Shown here: in pieces, positions 6,814-15,700 of the stretch
Numbering within the stretch: the first letter of the stretch is position 1
Layout of the letters: every line of letters starts with the position of its first letter
Origin: HGM11367 sp964600435
GTDB taxonomy: Bacteria; Bacillota; Clostridia; Christensenellales; UBA1242
Reading direction: 5' to 3'
Assembly (NCBI GenBank): GCA_964600435.1
Contig: CAZRJB010000011.1
Span: 1-25,548, forward strand
DNA length: 25,548 nt
Program-made: the position numbers and the translations under genes
Notes under the pieces: model-generated
The model's database searches: none
What the model was told of the DNA's origin: nothing
The model's input: only the letters and a program-made list of their open reading frames with translations

Positions 6814-7471
6814 GTTTGCTCTCTTTAACAATTTTAACAACTCTGCTTGTTCCCAACCTGCTTGCTCCAAGATTGATAAACTTTTCTGCATCGTTTATGC
6901 TAGAAATTCCACCAGCCGCTTTAATTTTAACGTTTTTGCCAACATGCTTTTTCATTAATTCAACATTTTCAAACGTTGCTCCGCTTGTTGAAAACCCAGT
7001 GGAAGTTTTAATGAATGCAACATTTGCTTTTGTTACAATTTCACACATTTTGATTATTTCTTCTTCTGTTAAAAGACATGTTTCTATAATAACCTTTAAA
7101 ATTTTTCCACAAGTTGTGCATGCTTGATTAATTTCACAAATTTCATTATAAACATATTCATAATTTTTTGCTTTTAACATTCCAATGTTAATAACCATAT
7201 CAATTTCACTTGCACCATCATCAATTGCTTGTTTTGTTTCAAAAACTTTAACACTTGTTGAGTTGTATCCGTTTGGAAAACCAATTACAGTGCAAATTTT
7301 TAAACTTTCGCCACAATAATTTTTTGCTTGTTTAACAAAACATGGAGGAATGCAAACGGAAGCAGTTTGATATTTTATGCCATCGTCACACAGCAATTTT
7401 ATGTCTTGCCAAGTGGCAGTTTGTTTTAACAAGGTGTGATCACATTTTGACAATATTTCGTTAATTTCCAT
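6803..7471 (-). CDS. deoC: Deoxyribose-phosphate aldolase
   Basis: This 222-aa protein is full length for bacterial DeoC (EC 4.1.2.4), which cleaves 2-deoxyribose-5-phosphate to acetaldehyde and glyceraldehyde-3-phosphate in deoxynucleoside catabolism. The TIM-barrel landmarks are DHTLLK (11-16), EIDMVINIG (89-97, with Asp91), the Schiff-base lysine K155 in FIKTSTGF, and K184 in KIKAAGGI. A ribosome binding site (AAAGGG) precedes the ATG. No deoA, deoB or pdp gene adjoins; it instead heads an operon with a P-type ATPase. A promoter and a perfect palindrome with a LacI-family-like core lie upstream, so induction by a nucleoside-derived ligand is plausible. Confidence 0.95.
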   Translation of the reverse strand: MEINEILSKCDHTLLKQTATWQDIKLLCDDGIKYQTASVCIPPCFVKQAKNYCGESLKICTVIGFPNGYNSTSVKVFETKQAIDDGASEIDMVINIGMLKAKNYEYVYNEICEINQACTTCGKILKVIIETCLLTEEEIIKMCEIVTKANVAFIKTSTGFSTSGATFENVELMKKHVGKNVKIKAAGGISSINDAEKFINLGASRLGTSRVVKIVKESKHEQ

Positions 7472-7511
7472 AAAACCCTTTTAAATTGCATGTTTTTTGC
7501 AAAATCTAACA

Positions 7512-7531
7512 AAAGGCAAACGTTTGCCTTT
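7512..7531. promoter_or_regulatory. Perfect 20-bp palindromic operator candidate for deoC
   Basis: The half-site AAAGGCAAAC is followed directly by its exact reverse complement with no spacer. The core GCAAACGTTTGC is the same as the core of the E. coli PurR box and has the central CG of LacI/GalR-family operators. It begins about 5 nt downstream of the predicted deoC transcription start, a roadblock position. With no loop, it is a poor RNA hairpin and more likely a protein site. No LacI-family gene lies in the window. Confidence 0.7.
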
Positions 7532-7542
7532 ATCAATTTAAT

Positions 7543-7571
7543 ATATTAACACAAGCATAAATATTTCTCAA
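7543..7571 (-). promoter_or_regulatory. Candidate promoter of the deoC operon
   Basis: On the minus strand, TTGAGA (7571-7566), a 17-nt spacer and TAATAT (7548-7543) form a reasonable promoter. The predicted start near 7536 gives a leader of about 65 nt that contains the palindrome at 7512-7531. Confidence 0.55.
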
Positions 7572-7625
7572 TTAAAAACAATAAATATATTTTTGAATTG
7601 CTTTTTAGCATGTTTTGTTTATTGC

Positions 7626-7654
7626 TTGCACTTTAATTTTTTAAGTGATATAAT
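7626..7654 (+). promoter_or_regulatory. Promoter of dnaN
   Basis: TTGCAC (7626-7631), a 17-nt spacer and a consensus TATAAT (7649-7654) lie 30 nt before the dnaN ATG. An AAAAGGA ribosome binding site follows at an ordinary distance, so dnaN has a normal short leader. Confidence 0.75.
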
Positions 7655-7684
7655 GTTTTTATATTTAATTAAAAGGATAAAAAT

Positions 7685-8788
7685 ATGCAAATAATTTGTG
7701 ATGGTTTAGATTTATCAGACGCAGTGCTAAAAGTTAGCAAGGCAATTTCAAACAAAACAACAAATCCAATTTTAGAAGGTATAAAACTCGTTGCAGAAGA
7801 AGATGTTTTAACTCTTAGTGCAACAGACACAGAACTTTCTATTGAGAAAAAAATAAAAGCAGAAGTTAAAGTAGAAGGTGAAACGGTTGTTCCTGGAAAG
7901 TTCTTTACAGAATTTATGAAAAAACTTTCTAACGAAAAAATCGAACTTGAATTAAACTCTCAAAATCAACTAAAAATTAAATATATGGATAGCGAAAGTT
8001 TTATTCAATGTTTTGTTACAAACGAATATCCAAGTTTTAACCAAATAGACAGTTCCGACAGGTTTAGCATTACAAACCTAAACTTTAAAAACTTAATCAA
8101 CAAAAGCATTTTCTCTGTTGCGGTAGACGATTCTCGTCCAATTTTAAAAGGCACACTTTTGGAAATTAATTCCAAACAAGTTAAAGCAGTTGCACTAGAT
8201 GGCTATAGGCTTGCAATGGTAACCGAACCTGTTTCAGAATCAACTGTAAATGGTGGAGTTATTGTTCCTGCTCGTTCGCTTTCAGAAATTTCTAAATTGC
8301 TTGACGACTCTGAAGATTTGGTTTCTGTGTTTATTGACAAAAAATATATTATGGTCGACTTGGGTGACACAAAAGTTATTTCTAGAATTTTGGAAGGTGA
8401 GTTTTTAAATTATAAACAAATAATTGCAACCGAGTTTGCAACAGAAATTGTAATAAACAAAGCACAACTTACCGACGCCCTAGAAAGAGCATCTTTGCTT
8501 TCTAAAGTTGGTCAAAACAACTTGGTTAAATTTGACATTAAAGAAAACAACTTGCTTTTAACATCAAATTCTGAAATTGGAAATGTTAAAGAAAACATTG
8601 GTATTTCAGTCGAAGGAAAAGACTTGTTTATTGCTTTTAATGCAAGATATTTTATGGAAGCATTCAGAACAAACAATGACGAGTTTATTAAAATTAAATT
8701 TAACTCTTCTTCTAACCCATGTGTGGTTGTTCCTGCTTCTGGAAATGAAGAATATTTATATTTAATTTTACCAGTTAGAATTTTATAA
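7685..8788 (+). CDS. dnaN: DNA polymerase III sliding clamp (beta subunit)
   Basis: This 367-aa protein has the normal length of the bacterial beta clamp, a ring-shaped dimer that tethers the replicative polymerase to DNA. Landmarks are the N-terminal domain ending in GETVVPGKFFTEFMKKLS, the middle-domain segment FSVAVDDSRPILKG with DGYRLAMV (about 170-178), and the C-terminal LILPVR, which forms part of the peptide-binding pocket. It is monocistronic here: neither dnaA nor recF adjoins, whereas dnaA-dnaN-recF is the common arrangement. Nothing in the flanking DNA looks like a DnaA-box cluster or origin. Expression starts from the promoter at 7626-7654 and ends at the hairpin at 8810-8847. 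Confidence 0.97.
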   Translation: MQIICDGLDLSDAVLKVSKAISNKTTNPILEGIKLVAEEDVLTLSATDTELSIEKKIKAEVKVEGETVVPGKFFTEFMKKLSNEKIELELNSQNQLKIKYMDSESFIQCFVTNEYPSFNQIDSSDRFSITNLNFKNLINKSIFSVAVDDSRPILKGTLLEINSKQVKAVALDGYRLAMVTEPVSESTVNGGVIVPARSLSEISKLLDDSEDLVSVFIDKKYIMVDLGDTKVISRILEGEFLNYKQIIATEFATEIVINKAQLTDALERASLLSKVGQNNLVKFDIKENNLLLTSNSEIGNVKENIGISVEGKDLFIAFNARYFMEAFRTNNDEFIKIKFNSSSNPCVVVPASGNEEYLYLILPVRIL

Positions 8789-8809
8789 TTAATTTTATAA
8801 ACAACAAAT

Positions 8810-8847
8810 AAAAAACCAACAATGTGAACAACACTTGTTGGTTTTTT
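8810..8847. terminator. Bidirectional terminator after dnaN
   Basis: A 13-bp stem (8810-8822 with 8835-8847) has an A-run on one side and a T-run on the other; the loop contains an extra GTG/CAC pairing. It can terminate dnaN on the plus strand and the YwaF-like gene (ends 8871) on the minus strand. Confidence 0.9.
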
Positions 8848-8870
8848 GTTTTTATTGCTTTTGCCATGCT

Positions 8871-10322
8871 TTATGTTTTTGTTTCGGTTATGTTTTGTTT
8901 TCTTGCAGTTATTTTATCTTTAATTTTGTAAATTAGTTGAATAAAATAATACATCCCCACACAAACTCCAACAAACACAACATACACCGAAATTTGAACA
9001 ACAGGATAAAATGTTACATGTTGCCCAACTTTTATTGTAATGTTAAACACAGGTTCCAAAAATGGCAACAATTTAATGGCTTTTGCTTTGTCAAACATAA
9101 ACATGTAATTTGCATGATAAAAAGCATTGCCCGTGATTGATTGAATAGAATTGAAAAGCGTGCCCAAAAAAAGAACAAAAACAAAATATGTAGAAAAACC
9201 AATTAGACAATCTTTTAAGGTTTGTTTGGTGAGTCTTGGAAAAAGATTTAAAAGCATTGCCAAAATAGGAATTATAATAACATTTGAGTGTTCAAAAATA
9301 AAATGCATGTTATATAAATAAAACAACCCTTTGTTTAACAAATCTGGTTGTGCCAAAGCAAATATTACTCCAACCACGTTAACAATAACTGTAAAATTAA
9401 AAATGTGTTTGTTTCTTGTGATTAACGAAATTAAAATAAAGTAAGCACCCAAATTGCATAGTTGCAAAGGCAATTTTTCTAATTTTATGGAAATTGCCCC
9501 AAACATTTGTGAATATTGAAGAACCAGCGATAGCGACAAAATTAAACATAAAATTAACTTGTTTTCAATAGATTTGTTTCTAAAAATGTAAAAAAGAACA
9601 ATTATTTCTGCTATAACAATCAAAATCCACAAAACATGAGAAATTGACCAAGCCGAAAAAATTATGTTTGAATAACCCCAAATATGCTGTGGAACATAAA
9701 TTGGAATGCAACCTAAAAGAGTTGGAATTAAAACCGCAAAAAAATATAGATATTCTTTTTTGTTTTTAAAATTAAACAAATGCTTTTCTGTTATTGCCAA
9801 AATAATTGGAATGCTGAGTTCAAGAAACCATTGAAATCCAATCACAAAACTTCTAAATGTTTGGTTAAGCAAAAAGTTTTTAAATGATTGACTAAAAATT
9901 GGAATAGAGTTTAAGCCTTTGCCTGCAATTGATGTAAAATATTCCATGTAAGTTGGATAGTTTATTATTGAAACAATTGTAACAACTGTACAAAAATATA
10001 TGGCGATGTTTCTTATTGTTTTGTTTTTGAAAAAAATGGCAAGTGGAAGCATAATAAAAGAAAGTGTGCTAAACCATCTTAAAACAGCAAACAACTTTTC
10101 ATTTAAAGAAGGAGCAAGTTCTTCTTGGTCGCAACAAAGTGTAAAAGCATCTGGAAGCAAAATGGACAAAAAAACAATGCAACAATACACCACAACTGCA
10201 ATTTTAAGAATTTTGTTGATGATTAAATTAAATTTTTCGCTTTTTTTAAAAAAAACATATTTACATAAACAAAAACAAACAATTGTTAACATAAATGCCA
10301 AACTAAAATATAAATAAAACAT
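8871..10322 (-). CDS. YwaF-like (TIGR02206-type) integral membrane protein
   Basis: This 483-aa protein is almost entirely hydrophobic, with about twelve predicted membrane segments and a basic C-terminal tail. The segment LPLQLCNLGAYFILISLIT, followed by IFALAQPD and then MHFIFEHSNVIIIPI, matches the pattern of the YwaF family (LPLHLC..., a Pro-Asp turn, then an H-x-F-x(3)-H region). Family function is unknown. It is longer than the ~230-aa family members I remember; the first ~230 residues look like an additional membrane domain. An AGGAG lies a rather long 13 nt before the ATG. It has its own intergenic region and shares a terminator with dnaN. Confidence 0.6.
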   Translation of the reverse strand: MFYLYFSLAFMLTIVCFCLCKYVFFKKSEKFNLIINKILKIAVVVYCCIVFLSILLPDAFTLCCDQEELAPSLNEKLFAVLRWFSTLSFIMLPLAIFFKNKTIRNIAIYFCTVVTIVSIINYPTYMEYFTSIAGKGLNSIPIFSQSFKNFLLNQTFRSFVIGFQWFLELSIPIILAITEKHLFNFKNKKEYLYFFAVLIPTLLGCIPIYVPQHIWGYSNIIFSAWSISHVLWILIVIAEIIVLFYIFRNKSIENKLILCLILSLSLVLQYSQMFGAISIKLEKLPLQLCNLGAYFILISLITRNKHIFNFTVIVNVVGVIFALAQPDLLNKGLFYLYNMHFIFEHSNVIIIPILAMLLNLFPRLTKQTLKDCLIGFSTYFVFVLFLGTLFNSIQSITGNAFYHANYMFMFDKAKAIKLLPFLEPVFNITIKVGQHVTFYPVVQISVYVVFVGVCVGMYYFIQLIYKIKDKITARKQNITETKT

Positions 10323-10461
10323 AATTTAACACTTTCTCCTAAAAACTATATATAATTTGTTTTTACTTTACACTTTTTTTGAAAAATAATCAAGAGTTTA
10401 CAATGTTTATTCTTACATATTAAACAAAATTGGGTACATAAACTTTAAAAATGCGTGACAT

Positions 10462-10489
10462 AAAAAAACAATTATTGATAATTTTTTTT
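10462..10489 (-). terminator. Weak AT-rich terminator after radC
   Basis: Reading the minus strand, a short AATTAT/ATAATT stem (10483-10478 with 10475-10470) preceded by A's is followed by GTTTTTTT. It starts just past the radC stop. The stem is weak. Confidence 0.4.
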
Positions 10490-11240
10490 ATTCGTCAAAA
10501 AAATCATTTTCATCATTTTCTTCTTCGCATGACATAACTTTATCTAGATTTTTTAAATTGTAAAACATTCTGTTTTTTAAAGAATAATAATCTCCGTCAC
10601 CAATTATTACATTTTCTAAAAGTGTAACAGCTAGTGCTTTTAATGTGGAGTTAAAACTTGTGAATGTTGTTATGTCATCAAGTGATGGGAAAGCGCTATG
10701 ATTTGGATGTGTGTGAGCAATTGCGCAAAAAACTGCTTTGTTTTGAATTAAAAAATCTGTTATTTCATGCGGGTTTACACTAATTAAATTATGTGCATTG
10801 CCTTTAATAATTTTAAAACACTTAACTGTAAAATTTTTGTTTAATATAACAACCACCATTTGTTCATCTTTTGATGGTGGAATTATTGTGTTAAAATAGT
10901 CAATAAGTTGAGCAATTGTTATAATTTTTTGTTTTTCTTTTATTTTTGCATTGTTATAAACATAAGCAGAAACAGACATATATTTCAAAAATCTTGCCGT
11001 TTTTATGCCCACTCCATCTATTTGTAATAAACTATCAACATCAGATTCAAAAATGGCATCAATACTGCCAAATGTTTTTAACAAAGTGTGAGCCAATTTG
11101 TTTGTGTCTGCCCTAGATATAACAAAAGTTAAAAGATATTCTAAAAAGTGTAAATCATCGACTTCATAAACACCATTTCTATCAATGGTTTTGCGCAATC
11201 TTTGTCTATGCCCAGCATGAATGTTCTCTTTTGTTGCCAT
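10488..11240 (-). CDS. radC: RadC family JAB/MPN domain protein
   Basis: The 250-aa protein has the RadC layout: an N-terminal UPF0758-type region with a helix-hairpin-helix (LLQIDGVGIKTARFLKY, about 71-87), then a JAB metalloprotease-like domain with Glu126, H176-x-H178-P and S186-x-x-D189 (HTHPNHSAFPSLDD). The pattern keeps all JAMM ligands, though typical RadC has HNHPSG. RadC is a widespread family whose role in DNA repair is unproven. The frame could start 3 codons upstream at 11249, but that ATG touches the TATAAT box and cannot be in the transcript, so the ATG at 11240 is used. There is no Shine-Dalgarno site; the leader is predicted to be 2-4 nt. It is divergent from the transporter gene. 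Confidence 0.85.
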   Translation of the reverse strand: MATKENIHAGHRQRLRKTIDRNGVYEVDDLHFLEYLLTFVISRADTNKLAHTLLKTFGSIDAIFESDVDSLLQIDGVGIKTARFLKYMSVSAYVYNNAKIKEKQKIITIAQLIDYFNTIIPPSKDEQMVVVILNKNFTVKCFKIIKGNAHNLISVNPHEITDFLIQNKAVFCAIAHTHPNHSAFPSLDDITTFTSFNSTLKALAVTLLENVIIGDGDYYSLKNRMFYNLKNLDKVMSCEEENDENDFFDE

Positions 11241-11249
11241 ATATTGCAT

Positions 11250-11258
11250 ATTATAGCA
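11250..11258 (-). promoter_or_regulatory. Extended -10 promoter of radC
   Basis: On the minus strand TGC-TATAAT (11258-11250) is a perfect extended -10 element. The -35 region (about 11278-11273) is poor, which extended -10 promoters tolerate. Transcription is expected near 11243, 2-4 nt before the start codon. Confidence 0.65.
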
Positions 11259-11300
11259 TACTTTTTCAAATTATGACTAATAAAATAATATTTTTTTGCG

Positions 11301-11306
11301 TAAAAT
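11301..11306 (+). promoter_or_regulatory. Candidate -10 box of the transporter gene
   Basis: TAAAAT ends 8 nt before the GTG start at 11315. No good -35 box is visible. No Shine-Dalgarno sequence precedes the start, so a leader of about 2 nt is predicted. Confidence 0.35.
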
Positions 11307-11314
11307 GTTATTAG

Positions 11315-12721
11315 GTGAAAAAGATAGCAACAAAAACAAAAATTGCATACGGAGTTGGAAACTTAGGATATGGCACAATTGCACAAACTATGTCCAATTT
11401 TATTATGTTTTTTGGAACAAGTGTTTTGGGAATTTCAGGGACACTTGTTGGCATTGCCGTTGCCATTTCTGCCTTTTGGGATGGTTTAAGCGACCCCATT
11501 GTTGGTTATGTTTCGGACAGATTTAAAAGCAAAATTTTTGGAAGACGTTTGGGCTATATGTTGATTGCGACATTTGGAATGGCCCTTTTTAACATGCTAA
11601 TTTGGAGCATTCCTCAAAGTTTAAGCATGACGTTTAAGTTTTTGTGGCTTCTTGTGTGTTTGCTTGCAATTGAAACCTTTAACACTTTTTTTTCAACTCC
11701 ATATGTTGCTTTGGGCATTGACATTGCACCTGACTACAACGACCAAAGCAGTTTACAAGGCTTTAAAACAATTTTTTTTATTGTTGGAATGGTTTTGCCC
11801 ACACTTTTAATGTTTATTTTTATGCCGTCAAAAAGTGGTGGCCAACTTATTCAAACGGGCTACATTAACATTTCTTATATTACAAGTGCATTGTGCATTT
11901 TGTGTGGAACAATTTGCATTTTGGGCACAATAAAAAGAGTTAAAGAAATGCCCGAATATGAAACACAAAAAAAAGAAAAAAATGCATTTTTTAAAATTTT
12001 CTATAATTTTTTTAAGACTTTAAAAAACAAAAATTTTAGTCCTTTAATAATTGGATATTCTGTAGCATTAATTGCTGCTTCGTTTTTAACAAGTGTTGGA
12101 ATGCACTTGTTTACGTTTTCTTTTCATTTTTCAAGCACTCAAATTTGCTTTTTAATGACTGCGCTTTTTTGCGGGGCAATTTTTAGCCAACCATTTTGGA
12201 TTTATTTAAGCAAAAGAATAGATAAAAAACCTGCACTTAACGTTGCGCTTGTTGTTCTTTTGTGCGGGATTGGCATTGTTGGAACAATTTTTGGATTCAG
12301 AAATTTGGCTAGCGTTTCTACAACTTTTTGGTTAATAATGCCTGCCATTTTGGTCTGTGGTTTTGGAACTGGTGCGCTTTACAATTTGCCAATTTCCATG
12401 TTTGCTGACGTTGTAACTCTAGAAAAAATAAAGAGCAACCAAAACAAAACAGCAACATATAGTGGCTACATGACGTTTGCATATAGTGTTGCAAACTCAA
12501 TTGCTTTGTTTGTTATTGGCTTGCTTTTGGACTTAATAAAATTTAAACCAAGCGAACCAGTGCAATCAATGAAAGTTCAAAATTCTTTAGGAATGATTGT
12601 TATTTTAGGTTGTGCAATTTCAATTGGTCTTGCAATTTTTATTTTTAACAAATACAAACTAACTCGCTCAGATATTTTAAAACTTCAAATAAAAGATAAA
12701 GAACAAGAAAAAAACCTTTAA
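11315..12721 (+). CDS. GPH-family (glycoside-pentoside-hexuronide:cation) symporter
   Basis: This 468-aa protein has twelve predicted membrane segments. The N-terminus (KIAYGVGNLGYGTIAQTMSN) and the motif DPIVGYVSDRFKSKIFGRR (about 68-86) are the signature of the MelB/GPH group of the major facilitator superfamily, which imports sugars or glycosides with Na+ or H+. The conserved Asp of this motif, which binds cation in MelB, is present (D68). The substrate is not deducible: no glycosidase adjoins. It starts with GTG, chosen because the conserved N-terminus begins a few residues in. There is no ribosome binding site. It is divergent from radC over 74 bp and convergent with ileS, sharing a terminator that overlaps its stop codon. 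Confidence 0.85.
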   Translation: MKKIATKTKIAYGVGNLGYGTIAQTMSNFIMFFGTSVLGISGTLVGIAVAISAFWDGLSDPIVGYVSDRFKSKIFGRRLGYMLIATFGMALFNMLIWSIPQSLSMTFKFLWLLVCLLAIETFNTFFSTPYVALGIDIAPDYNDQSSLQGFKTIFFIVGMVLPTLLMFIFMPSKSGGQLIQTGYINISYITSALCILCGTICILGTIKRVKEMPEYETQKKEKNAFFKIFYNFFKTLKNKNFSPLIIGYSVALIAASFLTSVGMHLFTFSFHFSSTQICFLMTALFCGAIFSQPFWIYLSKRIDKKPALNVALVVLLCGIGIVGTIFGFRNLASVSTTFWLIMPAILVCGFGTGALYNLPISMFADVVTLEKIKSNQNKTATYSGYMTFAYSVANSIALFVIGLLLDLIKFKPSEPVQSMKVQNSLGMIVILGCAISIGLAIFIFNKYKLTRSDILKLQIKDKEQEKNL

Positions 12722-12755
12722 ATTTAGCAATTTTTTGCTGTTTTTAAAGGTTTTT
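12710..12755. terminator. Bidirectional terminator between the transporter gene and ileS
   Basis: A 13-bp outer stem (12710-12722 with 12743-12755) encloses a 5-bp inner stem AGCAA/TTGCT (12726-12730 with 12735-12739). A-run and T-run flank it, so it works in both directions. The transporter stop codon lies inside the left arm, and ileS ends 10 nt beyond the right arm. Confidence 0.9.
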
Positions 12756-12764
12756 GTTATTTTT

Positions 12765-15700
12765 TTAATTCAATTTTAAAATTAAAACTTTAATGTTTTC
12801 TTCTTCTAAACTTATAACCGTTGTAGGATTTTCAATTTGAGAGTTTGTTGCAAGAGTTTCGTGGCAAACATACTCTACCCAATTTTCTGGGAAATCGCCC
12901 AAAATTTGAATTTTAATTTTATCCACAATTTCGCATCCAATTTGTTTTCTTGCATCTTGAACACTTCTAACAACTTCTCTAGCCAAGCCTTCTTCTGCCA
13001 ATTCTTTGGTTATTGTTGTGTCTAGCAAAACAACCAATTCACGGTCGCTGGCAACAAAGTCGCCATCTTTAGAAAGATAAGAAACCAAAATTATGCTGTC
13101 GTCAAACACTTGTTGACTGTTAAAACCAAGCATTACTCCACCATCAACAAATTTAAAGTCGCCTTTTTTGATTGATTGAATTATTGCAGGAATTTGGTTT
13201 GGATATTTTGCCCTTATTTCATTAAAATTAGGGTCATATTTGATTGTTGCCAAGTCTTGAACGTTGTCTATGAATGCAATGTTTTTAACATTGATTTCTT
13301 CTTCAATTATTCCAGAAAAATCTTTTGCAAGAGTTAAAAGTTCTGCATTTGAAGATGCAATTTTTAACATGCTTAAAGGTTGACGGTTTTTGATTTTGCA
13401 TTTGTTTCTAACCGAACGAGCCAAATAGATTATTCTTTGAACACTGTCAATTTGTTTTAACAATTTTTCGTTTTTAAACTTTTCTGGAATGCTAGGCCAA
13501 CTTGTTAAGTGAACAGAAAGGTCTTCTGTTAAACTTTTATAAACTTTTTCAGTAACAATTGGAGCAACAGGGGCAAGCAATTTGGTTAAATTGATTAACA
13601 CATAATACAATGTTTCATATGCGTCTTTTTTGTCTTTATCCATTCCGCTAGCCCAAAAACGCCTACGACTACGGCGAATATACCAGTTTGTTAACCCATC
13701 AATTAAAGAAGTAACACTAGGAACAAACTCATTGATGTAATATTTGTCCATTGAAGAGGTGATTTTCTTTTCTGTTTCGAATAGTTTTGCCAAAATCCAC
13801 TTGTCTAAACTGTTTTCAGAAGTTGGTTCTTTGCACTCATTTGGGCAGAATCCGTCAATGTTTGCATAAGAAATAAAGAAATTGCATGCATTCCAATATG
13901 GCAACAAAATTTGTTGCAACGAGTCTGCAATGCCCGCCTCGTCAAAAAGTAAGTCACCAATTAGCATTGCTTTTGTTTGATACAAATATAACCTAAATGC
14001 ATCTGTGCCAAACTTTTTCATAAGTTCCATTGGGTCTGTGTAGTTTTTTGACGATTTAGAAAGTTTTTTGCCGTCTTTTGCCAAAATTGTTCCATGAACA
14101 ACACCATTTTTAAATGCAGGCCTATCAAACAATGCAGTTGCCAAAACGTGTAAATAGTAAAACCAACATCTAATTTGCCCAGTATATTCAACAACAAAAT
14201 CGCTAGGAAAATGATTTTCAAACCACTCCTTGTTTTCAAATGGATAATGCTTAGATGCAAAAGGCACACTTCCGCTTTCAAACCAACAGTCAAGCACTTC
14301 TGGAACTCTAATCATTTTGCCACCGCATTTTGGACAAGCATAAGTAACTTTGTCCATAAATTGACGATGCAAGTTGCTTAGTTTTTGCCCGCTCTTTTCA
14401 AAAATTTCGGCAACACTGCCCAAAACTTCTTGATGTGAGCAACAATCACACTTCCAAATTGGAATTGGAGTGCTCCAATAACGATTACGAGAAATGTTCC
14501 AATCTCTAGCACCTTCTAGCCAATTGCCAAATCTGCCATATTTAACAGTTTCTGGAACCCAATTAATTTTTTCGTTGTTTGCAATAAGTTTATCTTTAAT
14601 TTTATCAATGCTGAAATAATACGCATCCATTGCCTTATAAATTAAAGGACGTTTACATCTCCAGCAATGTGGATAGTTATGTTCAATTGTTCCGTCTGCA
14701 ACCGCAATGCCTTTTTCATATAAAAAGCGGATAACAACCGGATTCATTTCAATAACTGTTTTGTTTTCTTGAATGCCATAAAAATCGGTGATTTCTTCGG
14801 TGAATTGACCTTTTGCATCAACCGGATTAACAAGAGGAACTTTGTTTGCTTTGCAAGTCCAATAGTCGTCTTCACCAAATGCAGGAGCAGTGTGAACAAT
14901 GCCCACACCATCTTCTGCACCAACATAGTCGGCAGAAACAACTCTAAATGCACCTTCTTGTTTTTTGTCTGCAAAATAATCAAAAATTGGTTCATAGTTT
15001 GCGCCCAAAAGTTCTGAGCCTTTAACAATTTTTAAAATTTTAGGTTCTTCACCAAAAACATTTTTAAAGTTTTTTAAAGTGTTAACGCATGCAACATAGC
15101 AAACATTGTTTTCCATTTCAACAAAAGCATAGTCAAGGTCTTTTCCAACAGCCAAACACATGTTTGATGGAAGAGTCCAAGGAGTTGTTGTCCAAGCAAG
15201 CATAAACACATTTTTGTTTTCAAAAGCAATGTCAGTTTTAAACCTAACAACAATCCACCTATCTTGACGTGGACGTGTTGAGTCTGACTCTCTTGTGTCG
15301 GAAATTGAAAGTGATGTTTCACAATGAGTGCAATATGGTGTAACACGATAGTCCCTGTAAATTAAACCTTTGTTATAGCACTCTTTAAATGCCCACATAA
15401 CACTTTCCATAAACGAAGGGGTCATTGTTTTGTATGCACCATCGTAGTCCACCCAACGAGCCATTTGTTCAACATATTCACGCCAAGCATCATTGTTGTT
15501 TGAAACAATTTCAAAGCACTTGTCATTGAATGCTTCAATGCCCAAATTACGTTCAATTTCGTTTTTATCAGTAATGCCCAAAACAGTTTCTGCCTGATTT
15601 TCAATTGGTAAACCATGACAATCCCATCCCCAAACACGTGGAACACAATAGCCTTGCATTGTCCAATATCTAGAAATCATATCTTTAATAAACGAAACCA

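Noticed and set aside
6814..6891. 26-codon N-terminal extension of the 61-aa protein
   Set aside because: It is an off-frame reading of the conserved DeoC C-terminus; the coupled ATG at 6813 is a better start.
7512..7531. The 20-bp palindrome as a terminator
   Set aside because: It lies between divergent genes, has no loop and no T-run, and is at an operator position for deoC.
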